Source: Streptomyces sp. CC53
GTDB lineage: Bacteria; Actinomycetota; Actinomycetes; Streptomycetales; Streptomycetaceae
Direction of reading: 5' to 3'
Length of the DNA: 48,607 nucleotides
Assembly (NCBI RefSeq): GCF_001865245.1
Contig: NZ_MKXB01000005.1
Coordinates: 4,882 to 53,488, forward strand
Each line of letters starts with the position of its first letter. Within the stretch, counting starts at the first letter, position 1. The position numbers were made by a program, and so were the translations under genes. Below the pieces are notes generated by a model. That model searched no databases. It was not told the origin of the DNA and was given only the letters and a program-made list of their open reading frames with translations. Below are positions 32,401-39,001 of the stretch, in pieces.

Positions 32401-32975
32401 TCCGCAGCGAGCCCCTGGAGCTTGCCGATGACCTCGGTGTACGCGCGGTGCACCTCCAGGGCGGTGCCGGTGCCGGTGAGGGCGCTGCGGCGGAGCTCGG
32501 GGATCCCGGCGAGGACCCGGCGGAGGTCCTCCGGAGCGGCGGCGCGGATCTCGTCGATCTGGCGGTCGACGCGGGCGGTGTGGGCGGCGGGGGGCGCGGC
32601 TGCGGGGGCGCCGCGGCTCTGGTCCTGGCCCGTGCCGGTCACGGCGCCGGCGTCGCTCGTACCGCCCTCGGTGCCGGCGTCGTCGGGGTTCTCGTCGCGC
32701 GGGGCGCCGCGCCCGGCGGCGACGTACTCGGTGACCTCGTCCCGCTCGTCCGCGAGTGAGTGGGCCAGGGTGACGGCCTGCCGGTTGAGCTGGGCGAACG
32801 TGACCAGCCCCTGCGACTCGTTCAGGTCTGCGGAGGTGGCGAGCAGACCGGGGGCCCCGGCGCCGACGACGGTGACGCCGACGAGTGCGACGCCGGCCAC
32901 CAGTCGACTGCGTACGCGTACGCTGCGCCCGCCCGGAACATGGGGATCGCCGGGAGTGTCACTGCGCTTCTGCAC
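29460..32975 (-). CDS. cvnA: CvnA-type sensor-kinase-like protein with a very long C-terminal tail
   Basis: The 1171-residue protein starts with a membrane segment (about residues 26-46), an extracytoplasmic nitrate/nitrite-sensor (NIT) type helical region, a second membrane segment (near residue 375, LLGGCLLVAIGVSTAVA) and HAMP. It continues with a dimerisation region with FQLDHMATVMRRHCENLLIL, and an ATPase domain with ELLENATAFSPE and VRDKGVGIP. From about residue 770 to the end (400 residues) it is Pro/Ala/Gly/His/Asp-rich and presumably disordered, including three to four AAASP units. The GTG start at 32975 has no strong ribosome site. CvnA proteins are atypical kinases acting with CvnB-D. 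Confidence 0.93.
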   Translation of the reverse strand: MQKRSDTPGDPHVPGGRSVRVRSRLVAGVALVGVTVVGAGAPGLLATSADLNESQGLVTFAQLNRQAVTLAHSLADERDEVTEYVAAGRGAPRDENPDDAGTEGGTSDAGAVTGTGQDQSRGAPAAAPPAAHTARVDRQIDEIRAAAPEDLRRVLAGIPELRRSALTGTGTALEVHRAYTEVIGKLQGLAAEFAHRTPARADTTGRAPAELGQATERASATRGLLLAALAVPGTDAPDRVEFDPVTGTYRTREDPAAAAAARTRDALSSAAHLTRVREQVALAEFAQEADTAARDSLTATVTGPEVTAAEKFLDALTDRPELSEKEQRTDPEKLEAALTARVEQMRGVESALAAGRVESMERLRDADVTTLELRIALLGGCLLVAIGVSTAVARSLTRPLAVLRLGAARLAASPETEEPVRFTGRNDEFAQVVRSLNALHGKVAALAARAGHADAPAAGQGAPARHDAAAPGGVPVRVDTAGSAAAPQPGAVAEEPATARQDAAAAAAREAERELLTAQLTALRAEARADTERLTAELERLRRTADETAATSVNLSLRALGLVERQLTVIEALEEREQDPERLAALFQLDHMATVMRRHCENLLILSGHEHRHAHESPVPLVDVLRAAVSEIEHYGRVAIQSLPPHTFVAGDAADDLSHLLAELLENATAFSPEGARVQLSAWLLEDGDVMLSVRDKGVGIPSDRRSLLNARLAEPSAPGDAEDDGADGGLGLRVASLLAARHDVRVELREDEQGGATALVVLPRRLLPEAGPLAAPPAVAFADGAPLLTLPGTIAEANGNTLPARSRTAATEGQPTGGDGEGQSPAVTTGPAAASPAAASPAAASPAAAGADPVAEPAPAPETGQYPHPGPEPRQDGGPQPGADPRQDGGPHGDDAPQSAADPSADSLSDPQPEPHTASAPDPQTAGEPQPHPESSEQPSGATPLDAPEAPAGPAGTRSATGHGAFREARDAHGGGEAAAFTGVPASPPAGHLAPSDAPATGDPDGAAAGHGRTARREPTGHGDHAEPAEPAEQTGHAPRTQPTGPGESSSSVADEDIPEARQTHEAHEATLQVRLPAPAEAHERAGFHPGPDGERVTGKGLPKRTPRQVDSLSPRPERTRAVDAEELRRRLGGFQRGSEDGRRAARAELTDVAEEKAPGTGDTVEEARK
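30426..30480. repeat. 15-bp tandem repeat inside cvnA
   Basis: The unit GGCGGCGGCCGGGGA is repeated perfectly from 30426 to 30470 (three copies) plus a 10-bp partial copy to 30480, encoding AAASP repeats in the disordered tail. It keeps the frame, so repeat number can vary without damage. Confidence 0.8.
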
Positions 32976-33120
32976 CGGTGCTCACATTCTTGAACTCGTT
33001 AGCCCATGAAGCAGAGGTGGCGACCGGTCACGGACATAGAGCCCCCACCCCCAGCACGGCTTCCGACCATTCCAGCCCTTTTGGGAAGGGAGCACCCATC
33101 GGCCACTCCGCCACCCGAAC
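32976..33120. other. Divergent intergenic region, part next to cvnA
   Basis: This is the promoter side of the cvn operon. It is less GC-rich than its surroundings (33000-33110) and includes CCC-TTTT-GGG near 33080, but I find no convincing promoter hexamers and no gene. Confidence 0.4.
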
Positions 33121-33154
33121 GAGTGAACAACACTCATGAGTTGGCGAACAACTC
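33121..33154. promoter_or_regulatory. Compound dyad/direct-repeat site between cvnA and the PP2C-like gene
   Basis: Three symmetries overlap: GAGTG-N5-CACTC (33121-33135), the perfect palindrome ACTCATGAGT (33132-33141), and GAGTT-N7-AACTC (33138-33154). GAACAAC also occurs twice at a 21-bp period (33125-33131, 33146-33152), i.e. two helical turns. This looks like an operator for a dimeric or tetrameric regulator; target gene and regulator are unknown. Confidence 0.5.
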
Positions 33155-33362
33155 GCGTACCCGCGCGTGACGCGTCCCGCCGGGCGCCGGGTTGGACCTT
33201 ACGCGAAGGCTTTGGCAGGATGCGCGCCCGCATGTTCCCGCGACGGCCGCGCGGCCCCGCCGTGGCGCCTGCCCGGCGCCGGGGCGAGCCGACTGACCTG
33301 CTGGTACAGGCCATTGGCGGCATGCGGCGCGTCGCGTGGAGGAGTCATGCAGACTGGCCCGC

Positions 33363-34145
33363 ATGTACGCGGAGACCGCTTCCCTGCCAGGCGCCGCCGG
33401 CCGGCCCAACGAGGACTGGTCTGCCACGGTGGTTCCGACGTGGGGCGGTGGCGGCGCGGTGGTGGTGCTCGACGGGGTGACGCCCCCGGCCGGGGAGGAC
33501 GGTTGTGTCCACGGCGTGCCCTGGTTCACGGCCCGCCTCGGCGGTGCGCTGACCGAACTGTGCTCCGCCCGGACCGATCTGACCCTCGCGGAGATCCTGG
33601 CGGACGCAATCCGGCGCACCGCGGACATCCACCGCTCAACCTGTGACCTTTCTCACGTCCGTACGCCGCAGGCGACCGTGGTCCTGGCGCGCTGGGACGC
33701 ACGGCGCGTGGAGCATCTGGTGCTGTCGGACTCGGTCCTGCTCCTGGAGTCCCCGACGGGCCGGGTCCGGGCCGTCCGTGACGACCGGCTGGACCGCGTC
33801 CCCCGGGAGGTGCTGCGCTCCCACGAGGCCACCGACCGGTACCGCAACGCGGAAGGCGGCTTCTTCACGGCGGCGGCCGACCCGTCCGTGGCGCGGCGGG
33901 CCGTGACGGGGGTGTCGCCCCGGCAGGAGGTGCGCGCCCTCGCGGCGCTCACCGACGGGGCGTCCCGCTGGGTGGAACTGTTCGGCGAGGGCGACTGGCA
34001 GGACTGCCTCCGACTGCTCCGGAAGGAGGGGACGCGGGGCCTCCTGGACCGTGTCAGGGCCCGGGAGCTGTATGACGCGAGCGCCGGCGGCAGCCGCCGG
34101 TGGAAGCTCCACGACGACGCCACGGCGGTCTTCGCGGAGCTGTGA
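33363..34145 (+). CDS. PP2C-like phosphatase-fold protein
   Basis: The 260-residue protein has the order of PP2C motifs: RPNEDW near the start, VVVLDGVTPP (metal-binding Asp), ATVVLARW, LVLSDSVLLL, ALTDGASRW and HDDATAVFAEL at the end. The acidic positions are largely kept, so phosphoprotein phosphatase activity is plausible but some motifs are weak (DGV instead of DGxG). I chose ATG 33363 from the usual N-terminus of such proteins, but it lacks a ribosome site; GTG 33336 is in frame. It is divergent from the cvn operon. Confidence 0.72.
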   Translation: MYAETASLPGAAGRPNEDWSATVVPTWGGGGAVVVLDGVTPPAGEDGCVHGVPWFTARLGGALTELCSARTDLTLAEILADAIRRTADIHRSTCDLSHVRTPQATVVLARWDARRVEHLVLSDSVLLLESPTGRVRAVRDDRLDRVPREVLRSHEATDRYRNAEGGFFTAAADPSVARRAVTGVSPRQEVRALAALTDGASRWVELFGEGDWQDCLRLLRKEGTRGLLDRVRARELYDASAGGSRRWKLHDDATAVFAEL

Positions 34146-34341
34146 CGTTGCGGCGGCGGGCGGCGCTCCGAGGGGCCGCGCCGGTGGTGCGGCGGCGGGC
34201 GGACCGGGGCCGCGGGCCGCTCCCGTACGGCCGCCGAGCTGACACCGGGTGTGAACGACGGCGGTGAGCCGCGGCGGGCCGGGGCGGGGCGCGAGCGGTC
34301 CGGGAGTGCCACGGGGGCGGGACCGGCCTCCGGCCGTGGGC

Positions 34342-34845
34342 TCAGTCGCGGGCCTCGGCGCGGGTGTTCAGCTGGTGCAGCAGGCGGGCCAGCTCGGCCA
34401 CCTCGGCGCGGTCCCAGTCGGCCAGCTTGCGCACGTACCGGGCGCGGCGGCCGTCCCTGACCCGCCGGAAGCGGGCGCGGCCCTCGCCGGTGAGGCGCAC
34501 CAGGGACGCACGGCCGTCGGCGGGGTCGGGAGTGCGGGCGATCATCCCCAGGTCCTCCAGGCCGCGCAGCTGACGGCTCATCGTCGCCCGCCCGACGCCG
34601 AAGTAGCCGGCGAGCTCGGTGGCCCGCTGCTCCCCCGCCTCGTCGAGCCGGACGAGCAGTCCGTACGCGGCGGGCTCCAGGTCCGGGTGGACCTCGCGGG
34701 CCAGTTCGCCGGACTGGGCGCGGGCGCGGCGCAGGAACACGGCGAGTTCGCGTTCGAGGGCGAGATACGCCTCGTCGCCGCCCGCGCCCTCGGGCCCGCC
34801 CGGCTCGTGCCCCGTGCCGCTGCCGTCCACGTCCGTGCCCCTCAC
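34342..34845 (-). CDS. MarR-family transcriptional regulator
   Basis: The 167-residue protein has the winged helix of MarR regulators: LLVRLDEAGEQRATELAGYFG, GRATMSRQLRGLEDLGMIAR, and the wing DPADGRASLVRLTGEG. Helices for dimerisation lie at both ends. The GTG at 34845 is supported by GGAGAGGAC; GTG 34830 is also in frame. It stands between a convergent PP2C-like gene and an upstream cupin gene, and its target is not evident. Confidence 0.92.
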   Translation of the reverse strand: MRGTDVDGSGTGHEPGGPEGAGGDEAYLALERELAVFLRRARAQSGELAREVHPDLEPAAYGLLVRLDEAGEQRATELAGYFGVGRATMSRQLRGLEDLGMIARTPDPADGRASLVRLTGEGRARFRRVRDGRRARYVRKLADWDRAEVAELARLLHQLNTRAEARD

Positions 34846-35041
34846 GCCAGTCCTCTCCGCCGCGGACGTTCCTGCGGCCGCACCAGTATTTCGCAGGGCG
34901 CCGCAGCCGCCGGGGCGGGTGCGGTCCGGGCAGGGGTGTGGTCGCCGCGGTGGCGGGGCGGTCGGGACAGCGCCGTGGCGGCGCGGGCTGCCCGGCCGGG
35001 CTCCGGGCGGGGAGGCAGCCGTGCGGGCGGTGGGCCGGGGT

Positions 35042-35410
35042 CTAACCCTGCGGCTTGGCGTAGTCGCCGAAGCCTGCCCAGTCGAGCATGACGCAGGGCT
35101 CGTCGCCGACGACCCACGCGTCGTGTCCGGGTGCGACGTCCATGAAGTCGCCGGGGCCCACCTCCACCGCGTCACCGTCGTCCATGACGATCTTCATCCG
35201 GCCGCTCAGGCAGTAGCCGACGTGCGCGGCCTGGCAGCTGTCGCCGCCGACGATCGGCTTGATGTGCTCGGACCACTGCCAGCCAGGCTCGAACACCGCC
35301 CGGCCCACGGGTCCGTGCTCCGTGTTCAGCAGGTCCAGGCGCCCCTTGCCCCCCTCGAAGGGACGGGTCTCGTCCGCCTGCTCGAAGGTCTTCTGCAGGA
35401 TCCCGACCAT
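35042..35410 (-). CDS. Small cupin-domain protein
   Basis: The 122-residue single cupin contains FEPGWQWSEHIKP, CQAAHVGYCLSGRMKIVMDDG and VGPGDFMDVAPGHDAWVVGDEP, i.e. both cupin motifs on a one-barrel fold. It probably binds a metal, with His in SEHIKP and AAHVGY. ATG 35410 follows GGAGG at a spacing of about 10 nt. Its substrate is unknown; such proteins are often annotated only as cupins. Confidence 0.85.
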   Translation of the reverse strand: MVGILQKTFEQADETRPFEGGKGRLDLLNTEHGPVGRAVFEPGWQWSEHIKPIVGGDSCQAAHVGYCLSGRMKIVMDDGDAVEVGPGDFMDVAPGHDAWVVGDEPCVMLDWAGFGDYAKPQG

Positions 35411-36178
35411 GATCTTCAGCCTCCGGGAGGATCGTCGTCGCCCCGAGTCCGCTTCCAGGCTACGCCCGGGGCCCGGCCCGGGCACGGCCGGCTCCGGCGC
35501 GCGGCGGGCCTGCGGCGAAGGCCGTACGAGCAGCCCGGAGAACCGTACGCGCGGGCCGCCGGAAGGCGGGCGGGGCGGCCGGGGGCCGGGCGGCGGGTGG
35601 TCGGCAGCGCCGGGGGGCAGCGAGCACCCGCCGACGTACCGGGGCGGGACGGCAGGAGCCGGGCGCCGCCGGGTGGCGGGCGGGGCGGCAGGAGCCGGGC
35701 GCCGCCGGAAGGCGGGCGGAGCGGCCGGAGGCCGGGCGGCGGGGGGCCGGCAGCGCCGGGGGCAGCGCGCACCCACCGGCGTACCAGGGCGGGACGGCAA
35801 AAGCCGGGCGCCGCCGGAAGGCGGGCGGGGCGGCCGGGGGCCGGTCGACAGGGCCAGGGGCGACAAGCACACGCCGACGGACCACGGCGGGACCGCAGGA
35901 GCCGGGCCGCAGGGAGGCGGGCGGGGAAGGGCAGCCGGGCGGGCGCGGCGGCGGTGAGGACGGGTCCCGGCGCACCGCTGCCCCGGTGCGCCGGGACGCC
36001 TGTGCCGGTACGCCCGCCGCGGAGTGGCGGGATCCCGTTCCGCGGACGTCGGCCGCGGAAGTTCCCCCTCGGGTCCCGGCGTGACTGGTCAGGTCCCCCA
36101 GGCCGGCTGCCCCCATGCTGCCCCGCGGGCCGGGGCGCCGGTACCGCCGGTCGGCCCCCTCCGGTCGGTGGGGCGGCG
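35411..36178. repeat. Gene-free region with degenerate repeats of about 110 bp
   Basis: Units starting GCCGCCGG lie at 35555, 35665 (short, 36 bp), 35701 and 35810, so full units are 110, 109 and about 100 bp. They share GGAAGGCGGGCGG, CGGCAGCGCCGGGGG and the end GGGCGGGACGGCAGGAGCC. A further partial unit may start near 35910. The period is not a multiple of three and all frames look like shadow translations, so I call no gene. The rest (35411-35550, 35930-36178) shows nothing clear. Confidence 0.55.
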
Positions 36179-37798
36179 TCAGAGCGGGAGGTCAGCCCGC
36201 ACGACGAAGCCGCCGTCCGGGCACGGGCGGGCCGTCAGCCCGCCGCCCAGCAGCGCGGCCCGCTCCCGGAGTCCGACGAGGCCGTGGCCGCCGCCGCGGG
36301 GCAGGGCGTCCCGGCGACCGGCGGCGGGCCGGGCGGGCGGGCCGTTGACGACCTCCACCGTCAGGTACCGGCCGTCGCCGGAGCGGTCGACCCGGACGGC
36401 GACGCGGGCGTCGGGGGCGTGCTTCCGCACGTTGCTCAGGGCCTCCTGCACGATGCGGAACACCGCCGCCTCGACGGCCGCGGGCCACCCGCCGTCCTGC
36501 GGCCCGGCCGTCACCGGCAGCCGCACGTCGACGTCCAGGAGGCTGTCGGCCGCCAGCTGCCGCAGGTCCTCCAGGCCCGAGCGCCCGGCCGCCGCGGCGG
36601 CCTCCGTGTCGGAGCCGCGCAACACCCCGACCATGTCCCGCAGTTCCTCAAGGGCCTGCACGCTGTGGCGGCGGATGCTCTCCGCGGTCTCCCGCTTCCA
36701 GTCGTCCGCGGTCTCCACCGTCCGCAGGGCGCCCGCCTGGACGGCGATGATGCCCACGTGGTGCGAGACCGTGTCGTGCATCTCGCGGGCGAGCCGGGAG
36801 CGCTCGCCCGCGACGGCCCTCTCCGCCTCCAGGCGGCGTTCGCGTTCCTGTGTCGCGGTGAGGTCGGCCAGCCGGGCGCGCAGTTCGGCGCGGGTGGCCG
36901 CCAGCAGGCCCAGGGCGGTGGGCCCCAGGCTCAGCAGTCCCGCGGCCTCGACGGCGGTGAGGACCTCCTCGCGCGTCATGGCGGAGAGGTCGACGACGGG
37001 CCAGGGGCACGCGGCCGCGCAGAACAGCAGGCCGCCGCCCCACGCGAGCCGGCGGCGGGAGCGGCCCCGGGCGATCTCGTACATCACGATCATCGGGGGC
37101 AGCCACAGGTGCCCCAGCAGCAGGGCCGGGAGCGTCGCGCACAGCGCGGCGAGCGGCAGCCTCCGCCGCAGCGGCAGGGCGAGCAGCGCCAGCGCGCACA
37201 CCGCCAGCGTCGTACGGCTGAACGCGTCGGCGACGGTCAGCAGTTCGGCGGTGGCCGCCACGACGGCGACCCGGTCCGCGGTGAACCGGCCGACCGCGAA
37301 CCGCCAGGCGAGGGCCCGCTGCCGCAGCCCCTGGGGCTTCCCGCACCCGGCCGCCGGCCCGTCCCCGTCGCCGGCCCCGCGCGGAGCGCGCCCCCGGGAG
37401 CCGTGCCGCCCCTGCTCCCCTGCCCCGGCCGTACCGGCAGCCGCCACGTCACGGGAAGGGGCGCGCGCGGCACCGCCGTCGGCGGGGGAGCGTCCGCGGC
37501 CGGGGCCGGCTCCCCCGGCGGCGGCGGGGCCGGCGCCCGGAGCGTCGACGGCCGCCCGCCAGACGCCCGGCCCCCCGTCGCCCCGCCGTGCTCCGTCGGT
37601 CCGGTGCTCGTTGCCTCCGGCGCCGCCGTCCTCATCCCCGGCGGGGGCGCCCCCTTCGGTGGCGCCGGCGCGGGGCGGGGCACCGCCGTCCGTGCCGGGT
37701 GTGCGGGCGTCCGCCGCCGGGAGGGGCGGCGGCGCGGACCGGCCCGACGGGGCCCTGGGCGCCGGGACGCGCAGCCGCGCCGCTCGGGTGAACCTCAC
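36179..37798 (-). CDS. NarL-type sensor histidine kinase
   Basis: The 539-residue protein belongs to the HisKA_3 kinases paired with LuxR-type regulators. After a disordered Gly/Ala/Pro-rich start of about 160 residues come several membrane segments (about 180-290, e.g. LALLALPLRRRLPLAALCA) and the phospho-acceptor box RLAREMHDTVSHHVGIIAVQ (His near residue 340). It ends with the ATPase domain (IVQEALSNVRKHAPDA, GGHGLVGLRERAALLGG). GTG 37798 overlaps the regulator stop (GTGA). The unusual part is the long low-complexity N-terminus; an internal start nearer the membrane region is possible. The signal is unknown. Confidence 0.9.
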   Translation of the reverse strand: MRFTRAARLRVPAPRAPSGRSAPPPLPAADARTPGTDGGAPPRAGATEGGAPAGDEDGGAGGNEHRTDGARRGDGGPGVWRAAVDAPGAGPAAAGGAGPGRGRSPADGGAARAPSRDVAAAGTAGAGEQGRHGSRGRAPRGAGDGDGPAAGCGKPQGLRQRALAWRFAVGRFTADRVAVVAATAELLTVADAFSRTTLAVCALALLALPLRRRLPLAALCATLPALLLGHLWLPPMIVMYEIARGRSRRRLAWGGGLLFCAAACPWPVVDLSAMTREEVLTAVEAAGLLSLGPTALGLLAATRAELRARLADLTATQERERRLEAERAVAGERSRLAREMHDTVSHHVGIIAVQAGALRTVETADDWKRETAESIRRHSVQALEELRDMVGVLRGSDTEAAAAAGRSGLEDLRQLAADSLLDVDVRLPVTAGPQDGGWPAAVEAAVFRIVQEALSNVRKHAPDARVAVRVDRSGDGRYLTVEVVNGPPARPAAGRRDALPRGGGHGLVGLRERAALLGGGLTARPCPDGGFVVRADLPL

Positions 37799-38556
37799 CG
37801 TACGAGTCGCAACTGGTGGGCGCGGACCGCGGCCTGCACGCGGTTGGTCACGCCCAGTTTGCCGAGCAGCGTGCTGACGTGGTCCTTGACCGTGGTCGTG
37901 CCGATGTAGAGCCGCTGCGCGATCTCGCCGTTGGACAGGCCCTCCGCGAGAAGGGCCAGGACCTCGCGTTCCCGCGCGGTCAGCTCGTCCAGCACGGACG
38001 GCGGGCCGTCCGGCACGGACCCGGCCCGGCCCGTTCCCCCTCCGCCGTACGCCTGCGGTCCGGCGCTCGCCCCGGGGACCGCACCGGCCCCGGCACCACC
38101 GCTCTCCGCCGCCGGGCCGGCCCCCTCGGCACGGAGGTAGCCGTCCACCACGGTCCTGGCGACCTTCGGGGAGATCACGCTGCCGCCCGCAGCCAGCTCC
38201 TGGAGCTGGTACTCCAGCTGCTCCGGCGCGGTGTCCTTGAGCAGGAAGCCCGCCGCGCCGCCGCGGAGCGCCGCCGTCAGGTGCTCGTCGGCGTCGAACG
38301 TCGTCAGCATGGCGACGACCGGCGGTTCGGGCAGGGTCCGCAGGTCGGCCAGGACGGTCAGGCCGTCCCGGTCCGGCATGCGCACGTCCAGCAGGACCAC
38401 GTCGGGACGGTGTTCCCTCGCGGCATCGAGCGCTTCGGAGCCGGTGCACACCGCCACCACCCGGGCCGCCGCGAACCCGTCGACGATCCGCCGGAGTCCC
38501 TCCCGGATCAGGACCTCGTCGTCGACGATCATCACGTGCACTGCTGAACGGTTCAT
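37795..38556 (-). CDS. NarL/LuxR-type response regulator
   Basis: The 253-residue protein has a receiver domain (VMIVDDEVLIREGL, phospho-acceptor in VVLLDVRMPDRDG, and FLLKD) and a LuxR helix-turn-helix (LTAREREVLALLAEGLSNGEIAQRL, quoted in part, then TTVKDHVSTLLGKLG). A Gly/Ala-rich linker of about 50 residues is longer than usual. I take ATG 38556; GTG 38571 is in frame and neither has a strong ribosome site. It is coupled to the kinase gene that follows and probably controls genes elsewhere or itself. Confidence 0.94.
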   Translation of the reverse strand: MNRSAVHVMIVDDEVLIREGLRRIVDGFAAARVVAVCTGSEALDAAREHRPDVVLLDVRMPDRDGLTVLADLRTLPEPPVVAMLTTFDADEHLTAALRGGAAGFLLKDTAPEQLEYQLQELAAGGSVISPKVARTVVDGYLRAEGAGPAAESGGAGAGAVPGASAGPQAYGGGGTGRAGSVPDGPPSVLDELTAREREVLALLAEGLSNGEIAQRLYIGTTTVKDHVSTLLGKLGVTNRVQAAVRAHQLRLVR

Positions 38557-38640
38557 ACGGCCGGACCCCACTCAGGCGTTCTGGAGCGCCCTCAGCATAG
38601 GCGCTGCGCGCGCCCCGCCCGGACGGGCGAGGCAGCGGGA

Positions 38641-38672
38641 AGGACCCCCGGCACGCCAGGGCCGGGGGTCCT
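38641..38672 (-). terminator. 12-bp hairpin terminator
   Basis: AGGACCCCCGGC (38641-38652) pairs perfectly with 38661-38672 over an 8-nt loop. It lies upstream of the response-regulator gene and would stop transcription coming from the protease gene. Confidence 0.6.
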
Positions 38673-38845
38673 CACTCGGTGGTCGACCGGTCCTCCTCGC
38701 GGCCGCGCGCGGGCCTCGCTCGGGCCCCGCCCGGCGCGCGTGCGCGGTGGACGGGGCTCACTGCGCCGCACGCGGGCCCGCTCCCGCCCCGCGTCGGCTT
38801 CACTCCCGCCGCACGGGGCCCGTCGGGGCGCCCCACCTCCGGCCC

Positions 38846-38874
38846 GCCCCCGGCCCCTCCGCGGGGCCGGGGGC
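38846..38874 (-). terminator. 12-bp GC hairpin downstream of the metalloprotease gene
   Basis: GCCCCCGGCCCC (38846-38857) pairs perfectly with 38863-38874 over a 5-nt loop, 128 nt beyond the protease stop. Together with 38641-38672 it would insulate the protease from the two-component operon. The remainder of 38557-39001 shows no gene. Confidence 0.6.
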
Positions 38875-39001
38875 TCGGACCGCCGGGGAGCCCGTCCGCA
38901 GCGGCTGCGTGTCGCCTCGCCGGGGGGTGACCGCGGGTATCTCCCCCGGAGACCCCGCCGGGGCGGGCCCGGTGCGCTGCGGAGAGGGGGGCGGGTGCCC
39001 G

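Noticed and set aside
29421..32759. Plus-strand open frame of over 1100 codons
   Set aside because: It is the antisense shadow of cvnA, which has complete domains and operon overlaps.
35555..35920. CRISPR-like array
   Set aside because: The repeats are degenerate, about 110 bp long, without unique spacers of uniform size, and no cas genes are near.
34619..37909. Plus-strand open frame of nearly 1100 codons
   Set aside because: It runs through the MarR, cupin and kinase genes in antisense and has no domain content; the repeat region keeps it open.
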